64,000 nucleotides of DNA from Rostratula benghalensis (Eukaryota; Chordata; Aves; Charadriiformes; Rostratulidae). The stretch covers positions 4,224,646 to 4,288,645 of the forward strand of contig VXAI01000035.1 of the NCBI GenBank assembly GCA_013399305.1. Direction: 5' to 3'. Under the pieces are notes generated by a model, which made no database searches, was not told where the DNA came from, and was given only the letters and a program-made list of their open reading frames with translations. Shown here in pieces: positions 1 through 12,769 of the stretch (within the stretch, counting starts at the first letter, position 1; each line of letters begins with the position of its first letter). Position numbers and translations under genes: made by a program.

Positions 1-650
1 GTGGTTGGGGGGGGGGGAGTGGGAAGGGGGGGATGACAACAAATATGGCGGAGAGGAGCAGGACGGCAGAGACGGGTCAGTGCCAGCCGCAGTCGCCTGG
101 GCGGGGGGAGAGGGGAAAAGCCCCCCTTCTCCAGGGGCTTCTGGCAGTAGAGGGGGCCCGCCTTGCAGCGGAGCGCTGGGGACAGAGCCCTTCTCTCAGG
201 GAAAAGGGAGGGAAGCGCTTCCTGGCCGAGGGCAGTGAGGTGGAGAAGGGGCCCGGGGCAGAGGCCCTTGCACAAGGAGCTATGGAGGGGGGCGAAGCAC
301 CTTCCCTTGGGGAGTGAGGAGCATCTTCCCCCGGGGAGAGGTGGTCGTGGGATGTGCCCCTTGAGGCAAAGCCCCCAGGCAGTCCAGCCCTGTCCGAGGT
401 GGGGGGGGATTGTGCCCATGTGGGGAGAAAGTCAAGAGGGCAAGAGCCCTCCTCACCCAACGGAAAAAAATACGGGGGAGATCCCCGGTTGTGCAGAGGA
501 AGCAGGTGATGGTGGGGTAGCCTGGACTGCGGACCATCCTCCCTGCACAGGGGGCAAAGGTGGCAGTGGTGAAGAGCAGAGCGAAATGGGGGTGCACAGG
601 AGTTCCCCTCACACAGGAAACCACGACCTGCTTGATTTAGAGTGAAAAAA
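1..650. promoter_or_regulatory. AGBL4: GC-rich 5' region around AGBL4 exon 1
   Basis: The first ~650 bases are clearly richer in G and C than the rest of the window, and CpGs are densest in the first ~250 bases (about a dozen by eye). An 11-base G run (7-17) followed by two more G runs up to 32 sits just upstream of the start codon, so the 5' leader could fold as a G-quadruplex in RNA. This fits the downstream shore of a promoter CpG island. The core promoter and transcription start probably lie left of the window edge. CpG density falls off before 650, and the long open frames here on both strands look like products of base composition. No TATA box or specific factor site is claimed. Confidence 0.5.
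45..75 (+). CDS. AGBL4: AGBL4 (cytosolic carboxypeptidase 6) coding exon 1
   Basis: This very short first coding exon encodes MAERSRTAET plus the first base of a glycine codon. It ends at a GT donor (76-77; GTCAGT, with an unusual C at +3). Joined to exon 2 it reads MAERSRTAETG-IAIGNDD, which lines up with the start of mammalian CCP6 as I recall it (MAEG... followed by GNDDAIGGN). The phase (1) matches exon 2 exactly, which is the main support. The ATG at 45 has A at -3 and G at +4, a strong Kozak context. An in-frame ATG four codons upstream at 33 has a weaker context (G at -3, A at +4) and would add MTTN. Ten codons alone would be weak evidence; the call rests on the match, the phase and the GC-rich promoter-like setting. 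Confidence 0.7.
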
Positions 651-3600
651 TAATACGTGAAAACACCGGGTTGGAAATGAAACTGCACCAGAAGGTTGAT
701 AGCTTGGGGGCTGACCTGCAGGTGCTGCTTGACTTGTCCTGGTAGAGGTAAAGAACCTGGAGGCTGCGGAGGGGCAGCGTGCAGAACTCCATACCTCTCA
801 CATACCTTATTCTGTGAGGCTCTCTTTATGGACTGTGCCAAATGGTATTCTTCCTATTCAGGATGTATTAACAATGTCTCTAACTGTGGATGAGAAGACA
901 AGTTTGTCAGTGAAACTGAAGTTTTGTGTTTCCTTATGAACGACAAGGATCCTGTAGGTACAGGGGCCTTTCCTGTTGTAACAAAACACAATTAAGGTCT
1001 TTTCCAACCCATGTAAAAACAAAAGACCCTAAAATAAATTATGAAAATTATTAACTTTTGGAGAATGAAGGAAGGATAATGACAGTATTTCTGAATATTA
1101 AATATCCCATAGTGTCATACATAAATTATCCGCGTTCCTGGATGAAAAGTTCATGTTCCTGGCCTGCTGTGTTATCCACTGTGCATGTGCTTTTTAGCCT
1201 CAGAAGTGGCTCCAAATGAAGATGCATTATCCATATAACTGATTTTGGATTTTTGGGCTGCTTAAGGTGAAACAAAGTGATAAATACGGGAAATGCTGTT
1301 GTGCTCTGTGAATCAGTGCTACAAAGGCTCCATCTAAAGCCATGTTCAGCCATGCTGTTTATCAACACCTGAAACCACACTGTAAAGTTTATTGTACATT
1401 AAACTTATCCATAAGGCAGGTGATTATTTTCATCCACTGTGTTGTGCAACTCTACTAAACACAGCTGGTAAGCTCTGACTGTGCTGTAAAACATAAAACA
1501 AATCTCTGGTGGGCATTTGACTTTGTCAGCTTTCCTACCTACTTCACCAACTTGTGTCTGTGCCGTTTTCAGTAACTTTCTTTAACATAAAATGTAACTT
1601 TCCTCCTATTTCCAGATAAGCACATAAACCTACTCTTCTCTTGTGTTCTCTGCTAGATTAATCTGCAGCCTTGCAATATTTGCTTTTTATTTTTAAACTT
1701 GCTCAGAACCTTTTCCACGTCTCACTGTTGAGTTGACTAAACAATGATTTTTCTCATAGATGTTGTGTATCAGCTTGTGCTGAAGTCATGTTTAGTTGCG
1801 TGTTCCTGATACACGTCCACTTGAGTTTTGCAGTGCCTGTCTGGCCGTTTTGCAAGTCTTAAGTTGCAGGTCCTTCTTTTTGGAGAAACCAGACGAGGAA
1901 TTAAAAATGTAAGGAACCACAAAAAAGGAGACAATGGGAAAACTTTCAGAGATCAATGGGGCTTGGAAAGCAAACTTGTCATCTTGGCCCATTTTTAAGA
2001 AAGAACACAGAAAGTAGACAGTGGAAAAAATAGTGGGGTGTTGTTTTTTTTTTTCTTCTTTTTTTCCCTTTTTTCCTGTAAACTTTGGTTTCTGACTGTC
2101 ACCTGACACTAAGGGGGCAGACAGGTTCTTTTAGGGATCCTTGGCAGATCCCCTAAGGAACCTATTTGTTCCCATAGTGCCAAAAGACACTGACACTGTT
2201 GATGTGCCTGTTACATAATTGGGGATAATTTTTGTTCTTGGTGCATCCTCCTTCTTAGTATGTCTTCATGATATGTCACATCTGGACCAGTCTTTAGGAG
2301 ATCTAGCTCTGGAACCTGCATTTTGCACAAATTTAAATTTTTGGATATGGATGCAAGGAGAATGAAGGCATTACACAAGGACTGAATATTGTTCAAGCCA
2401 TATAAATTGATTTAGCTAGTATGACTATATTATACTTGCTGTTTTGTTTTTACAGCAGCATCGTGTTTTTGTTCCTGGATCAGAAAACACAAGTAATAAC
2501 TAAGTCTTATCTTCCCATCTTGAAATATCGATTGTTATTTCTAATTTTCAAATGAGAAAACTGAAGGTCGTGGTTTCAGATGGGTTGGAGTTAATTTTGT
2601 TACTGAGAAATTAAAGGTAATTTATCCATGCTTTATAGCAACATAGATTACTGTTATGGTCCATGCTTTACTAGTTTAATTCAGTAACTTGAGTTTGACA
2701 AGAGTCAGTGTCAGGGAAGGATGTCCAGAAAAACATAATGTGCACTTACAGAACGTTGATTCTAAGAATTAGGTTTCTTCTTAAATATTATCTCATATGG
2801 AATTATGTACATCTAAGATGCATACAGCCCCTCTGAACTCTTAGAGGTTTTGTATATGAATTATATTTTATGGAAAAAAACCCCCTTTTTATTATGTAAG
2901 AATATTTAATTTCAATTTTATTACTATGTCCTTATTCTTCTGTTATAGGGAAATAAATCTGCTAATCTTTCTTACAATGGTAATTATTATTTTCATATAT
3001 ACAAACATTTTCATATTTCCATTCCTTTTTTTTTTGGTGTAGAATATTTTGTTTCTGTAGTAGTTCTTGAAAAATTTTAAACTTTTCTTTTTTATTGTTA
3101 GAGAGGGGGCTGAGGACAGAATTGCACCAAATGCTTCAGAAGAGGGACTGCTATGCTCAGCATTATTTTCTATATCATGGTTTAAGACAATCTGTGTGTT
3201 TCAAATGAGATTGAGACTTAGTATGGAAGGTAGATTATCTCACATCTGTCTACTACAGTGTTCATATTCTGGTGCCATCTTCTCTGGACTAGGCAGACAT
3301 CTGGTCTAATCCATTAAAACAGTTTTTTTTGTTCTGATGTTCAGTTAGGGTGCTGCAAATCAACTTGCTTTACCCTGGATTAATCAATCATTTTTCCCAT
3401 TGGAACTGACTTCTTAGTTTTAGCTGGTTTCTTGGAATTGCTCAAATCAACTCTCTGTAATAAACTCTTAAGTTTGTATGTTTCCCTGTTTGGGTTCACA
3501 AGCTGAAGCCTTTATGTCTCAAGCTGTGAATCCAAATTAAAAGCAATTTAAATCTTCCCAAATGAAGTCTGCAGGAGAATGGAGGTGATTCAGACTAGTT

Positions 3601-6373
3601 TGTTACTTTCAGGAGCTTCTTGGTGTGACTTCCAGTTCTTCCGTTCAGCTGACCCAAATGTCCCAAACCTGGAGAAGATATGGGGTATAGAAAGATGTCC
3701 AGTTTAGTTTCTTCAAAACCAGATCAGTTATTTTTCCAATTCTGCAACAAAGAGTACCTTATTAACTTCTCTGAGGGAGGTTTAGGAGTAGGTCAAAGTG
3801 ACTACAGAAGGCCTGTATTTGCTAATTTTTTGACCCATGAACTAGATGAAGGTATTTCACTTTCCAGACATAGATCCATCTAAAAGTTCACTAGTTATCT
3901 CCTTCTCTCCAGGTTACTCTTATTCTTCTAGGCATCTGTATTACCTTCAAAAGACTTGCTTCTAGAGGCCTGAACGATCAAAGAGTGAAGGTCATCTGTG
4001 GGTTCTGTAATGGTTTTCTCTCTGAGGCAGAGGAATATTAGCCTGGATTGACAGTTCTAATATGTGTTATTCCACAGTTGCTTTTTACACAGGTTTTTTT
4101 GTGGATATTAGTATTTTTGATATTTCATTGTGTCACTGTCACTGAAATCAGTGAAAACAAGAAATGGCATTTACTCACAGTACTGGACAGGTTTTAAAAA
4201 TACGTCTTTAGACCAAAGATCCTTGTTATCGGAACAAACAGATTTCCCCGCTTTTCATGTTTATTTGCATGTCGTGATAGATACCTTGCAGAGCAATGTT
4301 AGGTCACTTTTCATATTAAGAATGGTTAGAATTTTCAAATTATTCACAGCCAGGCTGAATTGGCTCTAGTGAGGAGAGCTACAGACCACTGCTGAATGCT
4401 GAACCCCCACTCAAAGGTTGCATAGTAATCAAATTTCTAAAATACTTAGTGTTGAGATCATTATTTCAGCAATCTGCATGTAGAGAGCCCGATAAAATAG
4501 CTGGGTAAATTGTGCAGTGTTTTCTAATTGATTTTATTATGATAGCATTGAAATGGACTATTTTGAAAGATAGCTTTTGATTATTCTTTCAAAAAAGAAT
4601 AGTTATTATTTTAAAAAATATTTAATCACACATGGTATTAACACATTCTGGTATGAGGAACACACTGCTTTCTATTAGGTGGCCTTAATTATGAAATAAA
4701 AAGCTAAAATAGTAAGACAACCTAATTTATTTGTCTTTAAATGTAGGTATTTTTGATAACTGGAACTTGTCATTCACTGGCTTTATCACAAAGTAATTTA
4801 AAATAGGAGAAAGCAGCTAATGACTTTTAACAATATTATTTAACCTTGGTCTTTAAAATAACACCATACTTCAGTTGTACTTCTGGTCTTCAAGGCAAAT
4901 TGTATTTCTTCAACTGAATTGCCCTTAAATTATCTCTGAATTTTCAAGTGTATATAAACAATATAGCTTATTTCCTAATATATACTGCTAGCCTGTAAAC
5001 ATAGCTGAATTCCAGCATTTGGGAGATGTTAAAGTCTTTGTGCAGCAAGGGATCTGCCTGCTACATCCTCCTGTCGACATGAAGAGATTTCAAAAGTCAG
5101 TGGAAAACTGCAAGGGTACTGGGCCCAGACTTGCAGATTTTCATGAACCATAAAGAGCTATTTACAGTTGTTTATAAAATGCTGCAGGATGTATTTGTAA
5201 ACAAATCTAAAATGTGTTTTGTTCAACAAACACGTTTGCCAGAACTTACAGATAGCATCGGTACATTTTAGCTTAAGCAGTTTGAAGTCCAGGGAATATT
5301 AGAGAAAGGTTTGCTAGTACATTTGAAGCACTCTGTAAGACCATTAAATACTTCAGTTTTTTACTGCTTAAGTTGAAATATTCATTGAAGTGATGTATAG
5401 AAAGCAACTAAGATTGCTACAGAAAAATATTGTAATAATCATTATGGTCTGTTGCCAGTAGACTGATATTCAACTGATTTCCAGCTTCAGTTACATAGTG
5501 GAAACAATCCCCACTAGAAGAATTCACTGAAGAAGAGCTGCTAACTCATTTTTGGTACTCAGAGCTTTGATCATATTTCTATTACATAATTTGCCATATA
5601 AGGAGACCTGAGAAATACTAATGAAGGCTTTATACAGCCAGAAGATATAATTTCAGAAAAAAAAGAAAGAAATGGGAACGTGTTGGGTATTCCAGTTGCC
5701 TCTTCTTAATGGTTTACCATTTCCTAGCCATATTTCAAACATTTTTTATTCTGACAAATAATCAAAGCTTTTGAAAGTTACTTACCTCAAGCCTCCCAAC
5801 GTTTTTTCTTTCAGTGAAGTTCAAAGCGCCCTATTAATTATTAGCGCTTGTGAGAGGAGGTTTTTGAATTTGTAAAAAGCAAAATGAGACATATTGAGAA
5901 TTCTAATAGGTTTTATGCTGAAATTTGTAAAACAGAAGTTTCTGCAAGTTTCTTTAGTGTTGCTGTCTCTGTATTTAGTAGGCAGAAGTCTCATGCAAAA
6001 AAACCAGATCAACCTCAGAATGCATTTATATGGCCTACATAGCATTTCTATTTTTTGAAGTTGAGCTTGATAGATATAAAGCTCATTAAAATAGTTTTTC
6101 AAGTCAGCTTCCTGTGTTAAAATGTAACTGGCTTGATCTCCACATGGGGCCACTAACAGGACTGGGAAACTTAGATGTGCAGCACAAGCCTGCTTTACAA
6201 GTGGGACACCAGGACACCTAGTAACAATAGCTGTCGTCTTTCTCAGAAGTAATGGACAGCTGGTCTACATTTAGAGATTTTTCTTCCTCCTGTTAATCTT
6301 CCATCTTCCCTCCAGCAACATCTATTCAGTGACAAAGCAGTGGAGTAAAATGACTGTACAGTCATCTTTACTT

Positions 6374-6415
6374 CTTTTTTTTTTTTTTTTTTTTNTTTTT
6401 TTTTTTTTTTTTTTT
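6374..6415. repeat. poly-T tract with one ambiguous base
   Basis: About 42 bases of T interrupted only by an N at 6395, followed by AAATAATAAAG. It could be the poly-A tail of a minus-strand retroposed sequence, but I recognise no element body to its left. The N suggests the assembler could not settle the homopolymer, so the true length is unreliable. Confidence 0.9.
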
Positions 6416-7050
6416 AAATAATAAAGAGCTAGGATACCCTGATAGGGAAAGGCACCAACCCACAGATAAATGGGGTGCTATAGGATGCGAAGAGGACTTT
6501 GGTACAGATACTTGCTGCTGATGTCACTTGGATCCAGCAGTGGTGCTGCTGGATGCAGACTGTCTCCAGCAGAACCACCCAGGTATGTGCATCGTGCTAC
6601 ATCACTCTTGCTTCTGAAGGATTGATTGTGCTGCCCTTTTCCAGAACTATGTGATTCTCTAGAAACCAGCTCAGATTTCTCAAGTAATCCCCAAAAGTAG
6701 TTGGCGTGTAGAGCCTTGATTTAGAATTGCCATGTTTGGATTGTGTTGTACTCTTACTTATTATCTCAGTAAGTTCTTCCGCCTCAAGCTGTGTCTGCAA
6801 TTAATCTACAATAGAGGTAAACCGATTTACAAGTAATTGAGAGTTGTTGGTTGTGGCTGCACATCTACGTCTCCCACATCCCAACTTCTCTGTCACATTT
6901 CCCCACAACTCATCATTTTCTTGACATTGCCACAGAGGCCAAGCCTGTCATTTAAGGAGTATTATATATTTTAATCTTTGATTTTTAAATATGGCAGTTT
7001 TTGGAAGTAATTTTACTATTTGTGTGTCGGAAAAGTTTGGAAAACTCTGC

Positions 7051-7583
7051 TCTACCAAAATTGTCTCCCTGTACTCAGCACTGGTGAGTTCTCACCTCGA
7101 ATACTGTGTCCAGTTTTGGTCCCCTTCCCACAAAAAAAGACATTGAGGTGCTGGAGTGGGTCCAAAGAAGGGCAATGAAGCTGGTGAGGTGTCTTGTGAG
7201 GAGAGGCTGAGGGAGCTGGGGTTGTTCACAAAAGAATAAATGAAAAGATGGCTGAGGGAAGACCTCACTTTCTACAACTCCCTGAAAGGAGGTTGTGGAG
7301 AGGTGGGGGTCAGTCTTTTCTCCCAAGTCACAGGAGACAGGACAAAAAAAAATGGCCTCAGGTTGCACCAGGGGAGGTTCAGATTGGTATTAGGAAAAAT
7401 TTTTACACTGCAAGGGTTATTAAGCATTGGAATGGGCTGCCCACGGAAGTGGTTGAGGCACCATCCCTGGAGGTATTTAAGAGACGAGTTGACATAGTGC
7501 TTAGTGACATTTTTTATCAGAGTTTATGGTTGGACTAGGTCTTAAAGGTCCCTTCCAACCTAGACAATTATGTGATTCTATGA
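7051..7583 (+). mobile_element. CR1 LINE, 5'-truncated 3' end
   Basis: A CR1 non-LTR retrotransposon fragment. It shows the typical order of the reverse-transcriptase ORF C-terminus: LEYCVQFWSPS near 7096, then a frame-shifted middle, then HWNGLPTEVVEAPSLEVFKR near 7424-7483. These are followed by the avian 3' tail GGTCCCTTCCAACCTAGAC and the terminal ATTCTATG octamer (7575-7582). Frameshifts and stops (for example just after 7140) show it is dead. CR1 is the dominant LINE of birds and reptiles and usually inserts as 5'-truncated copies, as here. The left boundary is approximate. Confidence 0.9.
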
Positions 7584-9635
7584 AAATCATAATGACTTCA
7601 ATTTTGTCACAGGCTTTCCAAATTCAGAGGTGTGGACTTTAGTATGAAATCTAGGGCCATGATCCTGCAAGTGTCTGACCTTGAGTTTGATGCATGTATG
7701 TGTATAATAAACTGTTTTCATGATTGATGTGGTTTTTGGTTAACTAATGTAGTAAGGTAAGACATGAGAACATATACAGTCTGATACATGTGTTTTGTAA
7801 TAAACATATGTGTCCCTCTTCTCTCAATATGGTTAACTGGCTGATTTTGTAGATTCACTGTGGCAAAAATCAAGCACAGAGAAGGGGGCGGGAGACAAAG
7901 GTAGTTGTCTTAAATTATTATTAAATAAAAAAGCTATCTAACTGCATTTCATTTACATTCTAATTCATAGAGCTATTTACTTAGCAGAGGATCTCACAAT
8001 CATGAGTGCAAACTGGCAAGATTTTGCTTTTACACTTTATTTCGCAGCTACCTGGAAAATTGGGTTGAATTTCAGTCTCCACAAAAGCAAGTGGAACATC
8101 AGTTCCCGTGAATCACCAGAGCAGAGCAGCAGGAATCCATTCCAAAGAAAGCCCAGCTGGATTCATTACAGGTCTACTGATGTGTTTTCATTTGCAATAA
8201 GCAGCAAAGTTACTGTGCAATTACAGTAATCTTTACAGTAAACTTTAGAGCGGGGTAACACCTGTCAAGTGGCTATCATGTTTTCATGCATATATAATGC
8301 AGATGAGATCATATGATGCACTTGATTAATGCAATATTCCTCAAATGGCCTATATAAATCCAAAGGCAGTGGCCATTATTTCGGGGGAACTGTCCATGTG
8401 AAATAGGATTGTGAGATAAACTTGCCTCTGCTCTACTTACCTATACCCAAGGCCGGTAGTACTGCAAAATAACAGATGTTTTGTAACTACACAGAATACC
8501 AGTATATCTGCTGGGTTTTATTTTTATTTCAAAGCATTAAAAATAATCAGTAATTTGGTCTCAGTGCTTTCAGTATGTAAGCCGCCTCGTAGGTAGAAGT
8601 TTGGCTTGTGTTCTGAATATTTGAAATACTTTGTATGCATTTCATATTCCTATAAATATTGTATCAACATTTGCTTAGTTAAAAAATGCTGAATATGGTG
8701 TATTAGTAGTGTTCTCTGTAGTTAAATTCCGATTACATTGCTGATGCAAGAGAGTTAAATCAAGTTTGCTTTGCTGACGTTTTTATGTTAGGAAATAGGA
8801 ATTCTGAAACAGTATTTAAATCTTCTGCTCTACAGTACTTACACTTTGTGAATAAAATAAAACACTGCAATGATCTAATTATTTGACATGAAATACTGTG
8901 TTATGTTAAAGTGTTTCTTATCTAAAGGGTAAATGCGGCAATGTGAGTGGGCAATGCTTGGTTGGAAGAAATTCTTGGTGGCTTAAAATACTACTTTTTG
9001 GAATGGACTGTTTTGGAAAGTAGAGGGAAAGATGCTTTTCTCAACTAAGAACCTAAAGGAGTTGTTTCAATGAGTAATTATAATTATGGCAGTAATTAAT
9101 AGTGTAATTGATTTCAGCAACCTCGGGGAACAAATTATTCCAGAAGTAGTACTAAAATCCCCAAATTATTTTAAATATGTAATAGTCGAGAAGATTTTAA
9201 CTCTAAAGTGAAGAAATTAACTGTGTCTGAAACTACAGTCGACTTTGACTGACAGAAGACATGCCAACCTCTGCACCAAAAATAAATAGGAAGCAAGGGA
9301 AAACCCGTATCTTTAAATAACACATATTCAAGAACCAAGGAAAGATAGAAGTTCAACCCAAAGAAGGATGCATGAATTATAGTGTGTATGTAATACACAG
9401 GGTGGAAATTGTCAGTGAATTTACGTTGCCCACTTTTCACTTACCCCAACCAAATGATAGTCCAAGCAGTTGTAGCAGTGGGCAATTACCCCCCTTCCCA
9501 TCATTTGTGAAGGACAGGGTCTTGAAGAGAAAGAGGGTGTGATGCAAATCTGCTGCTGTGTTTTTGTGCTGAGGATTTTGTGCTCTGTGGAGCCCTCAAG
9601 GCAAGCTTACTTTCCCAGGGATAGTGATGTTGGTC

Positions 9636-9705
9636 ATAGAAATAATAGAAACACAAGGTTGGAAAGGACCTACAAGACGATCTTGTCCAGCTGTCTCCTG
9701 AATGC
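9636..9705 (-). mobile_element. CR1 LINE 3' end, antisense
   Basis: On the minus strand the last ~70 bases of a CR1 element are recognisable. The + strand reads TAGAAACACAAGGTTGGAAAG then GACCTACAAGACGATCTTG and TCCAGCTG, the reverse complement of the conserved CR1 tail. No clear CR1 sequence continues to the right, so this copy is very short or its remainder has decayed. Confidence 0.75.
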
Positions 9706-12202
9706 TTGACTTGGTGAAAACCAAATACATCTTTTTCTTTGGATAGGTGCATCCACAACAGTTTTAGAGTAGCCACATTTTTAGATACTGGAAAACCAAA
9801 ATACTTCTGCATAGTGGGTATGGCGTGGTATCACAGCTGGCCTGTGTTGAGGCTCACCAGGCTGATTGCTTCTGGAGAATACCTGAGAATGAGCTAAAAG
9901 CCTGATCCAAATTAGAAGGTGTCTCTGTATTACCTCAGTGGTGAACCTGAAATAACACCCATGCTATAGTTTATTAGCTCAAGTGCAGCAGCGCAGCTCT
10001 ACCTGGATTCTTCTGGGCTTGCTCAGATCACAGAGGTTAAGTTCATGTCTTCCAGAACACGGCATAGACATCCCTTTAAATACAGGTCTGGAAAGTCCCT
10101 GCTCAACCGGCAAACATGCTTAGACATTAAAAGTGCTAGGAATTTGACATGAAAAGGGGTAATTTTCATAAAGAGAAAAATCACTGTTTATATGTTTCTT
10201 ACTTGATCTGGCCAATAGTCTTGAAAGACTTCCAGAGTACTTCATACTTAGTACTTTTAGGAGGTGCCTTTTGTGGGCAAGCAGTTTGAATGTGAGCGAG
10301 AAATGAGGAGTATGAAAGCGAGGACAATTAAAAAAAAAAGCCTTGGGCTTTTGAGAAAGCTGAAATACACCTACTTCTCTGTTAAATCAGGAATAATTAT
10401 TACTTACTGAGTCCTTCAGTTTCCCAGCTGAGAATTGGTTGGTCTGAAAGAAGAGAGACAGACAAAGTTGTTAACTTGCAAAGATTTCAGCTTTATTAGT
10501 CATTGAAAGCTACATAGTCATGGGTCAGGGTCATTGCATTGGTTGCTAGGTATGAGATGTTTCAGTTGCATTTAGCTTGCCTCAGCGGGAGTTATTTTTA
10601 ATTTAGAAATTTATTTTGTCATGACTTCTTTCAGTTATGCTGTCAGTAAACTGATTTTAATTATGGTGTTCTCACAGTATAAAGACCACCTGATTTGCAT
10701 AGCGCTCACTCCTGGTAAGAATATCAAAATCTGACTGTGGGTTAATCACATCTGCTCTTAAATCAGAAAGCCTATTTATTCTAGAATATGCAGTGCAATT
10801 AGAATAATAAAAAAAAAAGGCCATGGAGGAAGTAATGTTCTTATGCTGAAAACGGCTTTTGCAATAAATTACTATTTTACTGCATTGGAGGGAAATGGCC
10901 AATGTAGTCTCTAGACCAGATCTCTGTTGCTTTACCAGTGTAAGTGTGGATTAAGTCTGCCTGTTTCATACCTTCTGTATAAAAGTTGAAGAGTTATACA
11001 TGGAAATTAAAGGTGGATCTGCATCCAGTATAACTGAATCAATATCCTTTGGCTGGAGTTTGTTCAGAAATGTCTTCTAATAAGCATTTTGCAGGTAATC
11101 ATTCTGCATTGCAAAACTTTGTCAGGGAAAGGTTGTGGAAAATGCATGGAGCACAGTGTGTCTCATTAATTTATATGAAAGTTTAAGCTAGATATCATGC
11201 TTCTGTTATATCAGTGCTTCATAAGAGCTGTTGAAACATGGATATATACCTAACATATCTCTCTATATGGATATATACAGAACATACAAACCTTGCCCTT
11301 CCTTTCCTCCAGCCTTCTCCATCCTCCCCCACATACAATACAAAACCAGTTAGGTAAAAGCTTATTTGTTTCAGGATTAGGTGGCATAGGAAACACAGAA
11401 TTTTAGGATAGTACCAGTATTAGTGAGCAACTTCAACCACCAATCTCTTTTTCCAGTTTTGTGAGTAGTAGTATGAGGTTTTGCCCTTACCTGGCATTTT
11501 CTACCAACTACAGTTCCAAACCTTGCTGGTATTTGCCTGTTTTGAATTAGTATCTTGTACAGGTCTTTCATTGTCTTTGGGAAATTGGTCGCTTACAGAT
11601 TTCAAAACCACGTAGGACCGTACGAACGAAGGTCTCTACCCGCTGAAGTTGTGCAATACCACACAAGGGATCTGCTTTAACTCTTCAGTTCTTTTCCAGC
11701 CTCAGAATCCTTAGACAAAAAATTTCCTCTTATCCCCAAAAATCCTTTTCCGACCTGGAACTTCAATTCCTGTGCACTTTTCAATGGGTGTTTCAGCACC
11801 TTCTGTTACTCGTATGCAGACCTAAATTTCTGAGTTCTCTCTTATCTTCCAGGATGGATGGACTTGCTGATACAATGACTTCTTGCAGATGGAACTCCGA
11901 GGGCTAGCTGAGCTCCATAGCTATTATTTATACTTTTCTCTCTGAGATGAGGATGTATGTTATGCATCATATTTTTGTTTACATTCTATATTTTATGCTT
12001 TTGTTTCATCTGTTTTTTTGTTTAAAGAAGTATTGCTACTATAGCAACTGTTGCCTCGTGTGATATCTTTGCTATTATCAAGATGCCAAATACTTGTTAA
12101 AGAATAAATTTGTATATCAGATGAATTTCGCTGATTTGTAGAATGTTTTTAAATAAACATATTTTCAGTAAACATATTTGGCACTACTATTTTTTTCAAG
12201 GG

Positions 12203-12216
12203 TTTTTTTTTTTTTT
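12203..12216 (+). repeat. poly-T tract (14 T)
   Basis: A 14-base T homopolymer in intron 1, directly read. Several such T runs on the + strand have few A-run counterparts. Confidence 0.9.
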
Positions 12217-12754
12217 CTTCATTTCTGGAGATGTAGATGTGTGTTTTAGTAGAAAATTCAGAGATTGTAAGTACAGTAAAAACTGTTATGGATATTTTTT
12301 TTCCTTGTTCACTAAGTTCAAGGCATTAATTGTTTGGGTTTTTTTTCTTCTTTGTTTTCATGATGAAAAACTGTTCATACCTTCTTGGACTATTTTCGTT
12401 TCACTAATGTGCTACAAAAATTACACTGCCATTTGCCTCTGATAAGAAGGTATATCCTTGGAGACAGCCCACATTGAGATAAATAAATATTCTTGAAGTA
12501 AACCTTGAAGTTAGGCTTTTAGGTTAAAGACTGGAAACAAATATTACATATAAAATGAATACAAGTCAACAAAAGTTGACTTATCTTTCCTCTAAACCCA
12601 TAAGACAATACCAGCCACTGGGAGTGAGTAATCATTGTTCAGAGCACTATTTCCCAGATTTTGTCTACAGGTCAATGTTCTTCACTAGATTTTGGAGGGG
12701 ATATATAATTTATAATTGACTCTGGGTTGTTAATGACATTTATCTGGATCTCTC

Positions 12755-12769
12755 TTTTTTTTTTTTTTT
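12755..12769 (+). repeat. poly-T tract (15 T)
   Basis: A 15-base T homopolymer preceded by a CTCT stretch, directly read. Confidence 0.9.

Noticed and set aside
33..317. 94-codon read-through of exon 1
   Set aside because: Its first codons are exon 1, but the extension past 75 is intron; splicing at 75/76 restores the known CCP6 sequence.
163..645. 160-codon open frame on the + strand
   Set aside because: Lies inside intron 1, next to overlapping frames in other phases; glycine/proline-rich with no recognisable domain, explained by low stop-codon frequency in GC-rich sequence.
77..841. 254-codon open frame on the minus strand in the GC-rich start
   Set aside because: No start context, domain or family resemblance; proline/serine/arginine-rich text typical of antisense GC-rich DNA, overlapping competing long frames on the + strand.
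985..1018. CR1-like tail (AAGGTCTTTTCCAACCCATG)
   Set aside because: Only ~20 bases agree and nothing upstream or downstream supports a CR1 copy.
2540..2580. MIR-like string (TTTCAAATGAGAAAACTGAAGG)
   Set aside because: Too short to separate from chance; no flanking MIR core.
10375..10430. MIR-like sense string near CTGTTAAATCAGGAATAAT
   Set aside because: Weak match, no head or core region recognisable.
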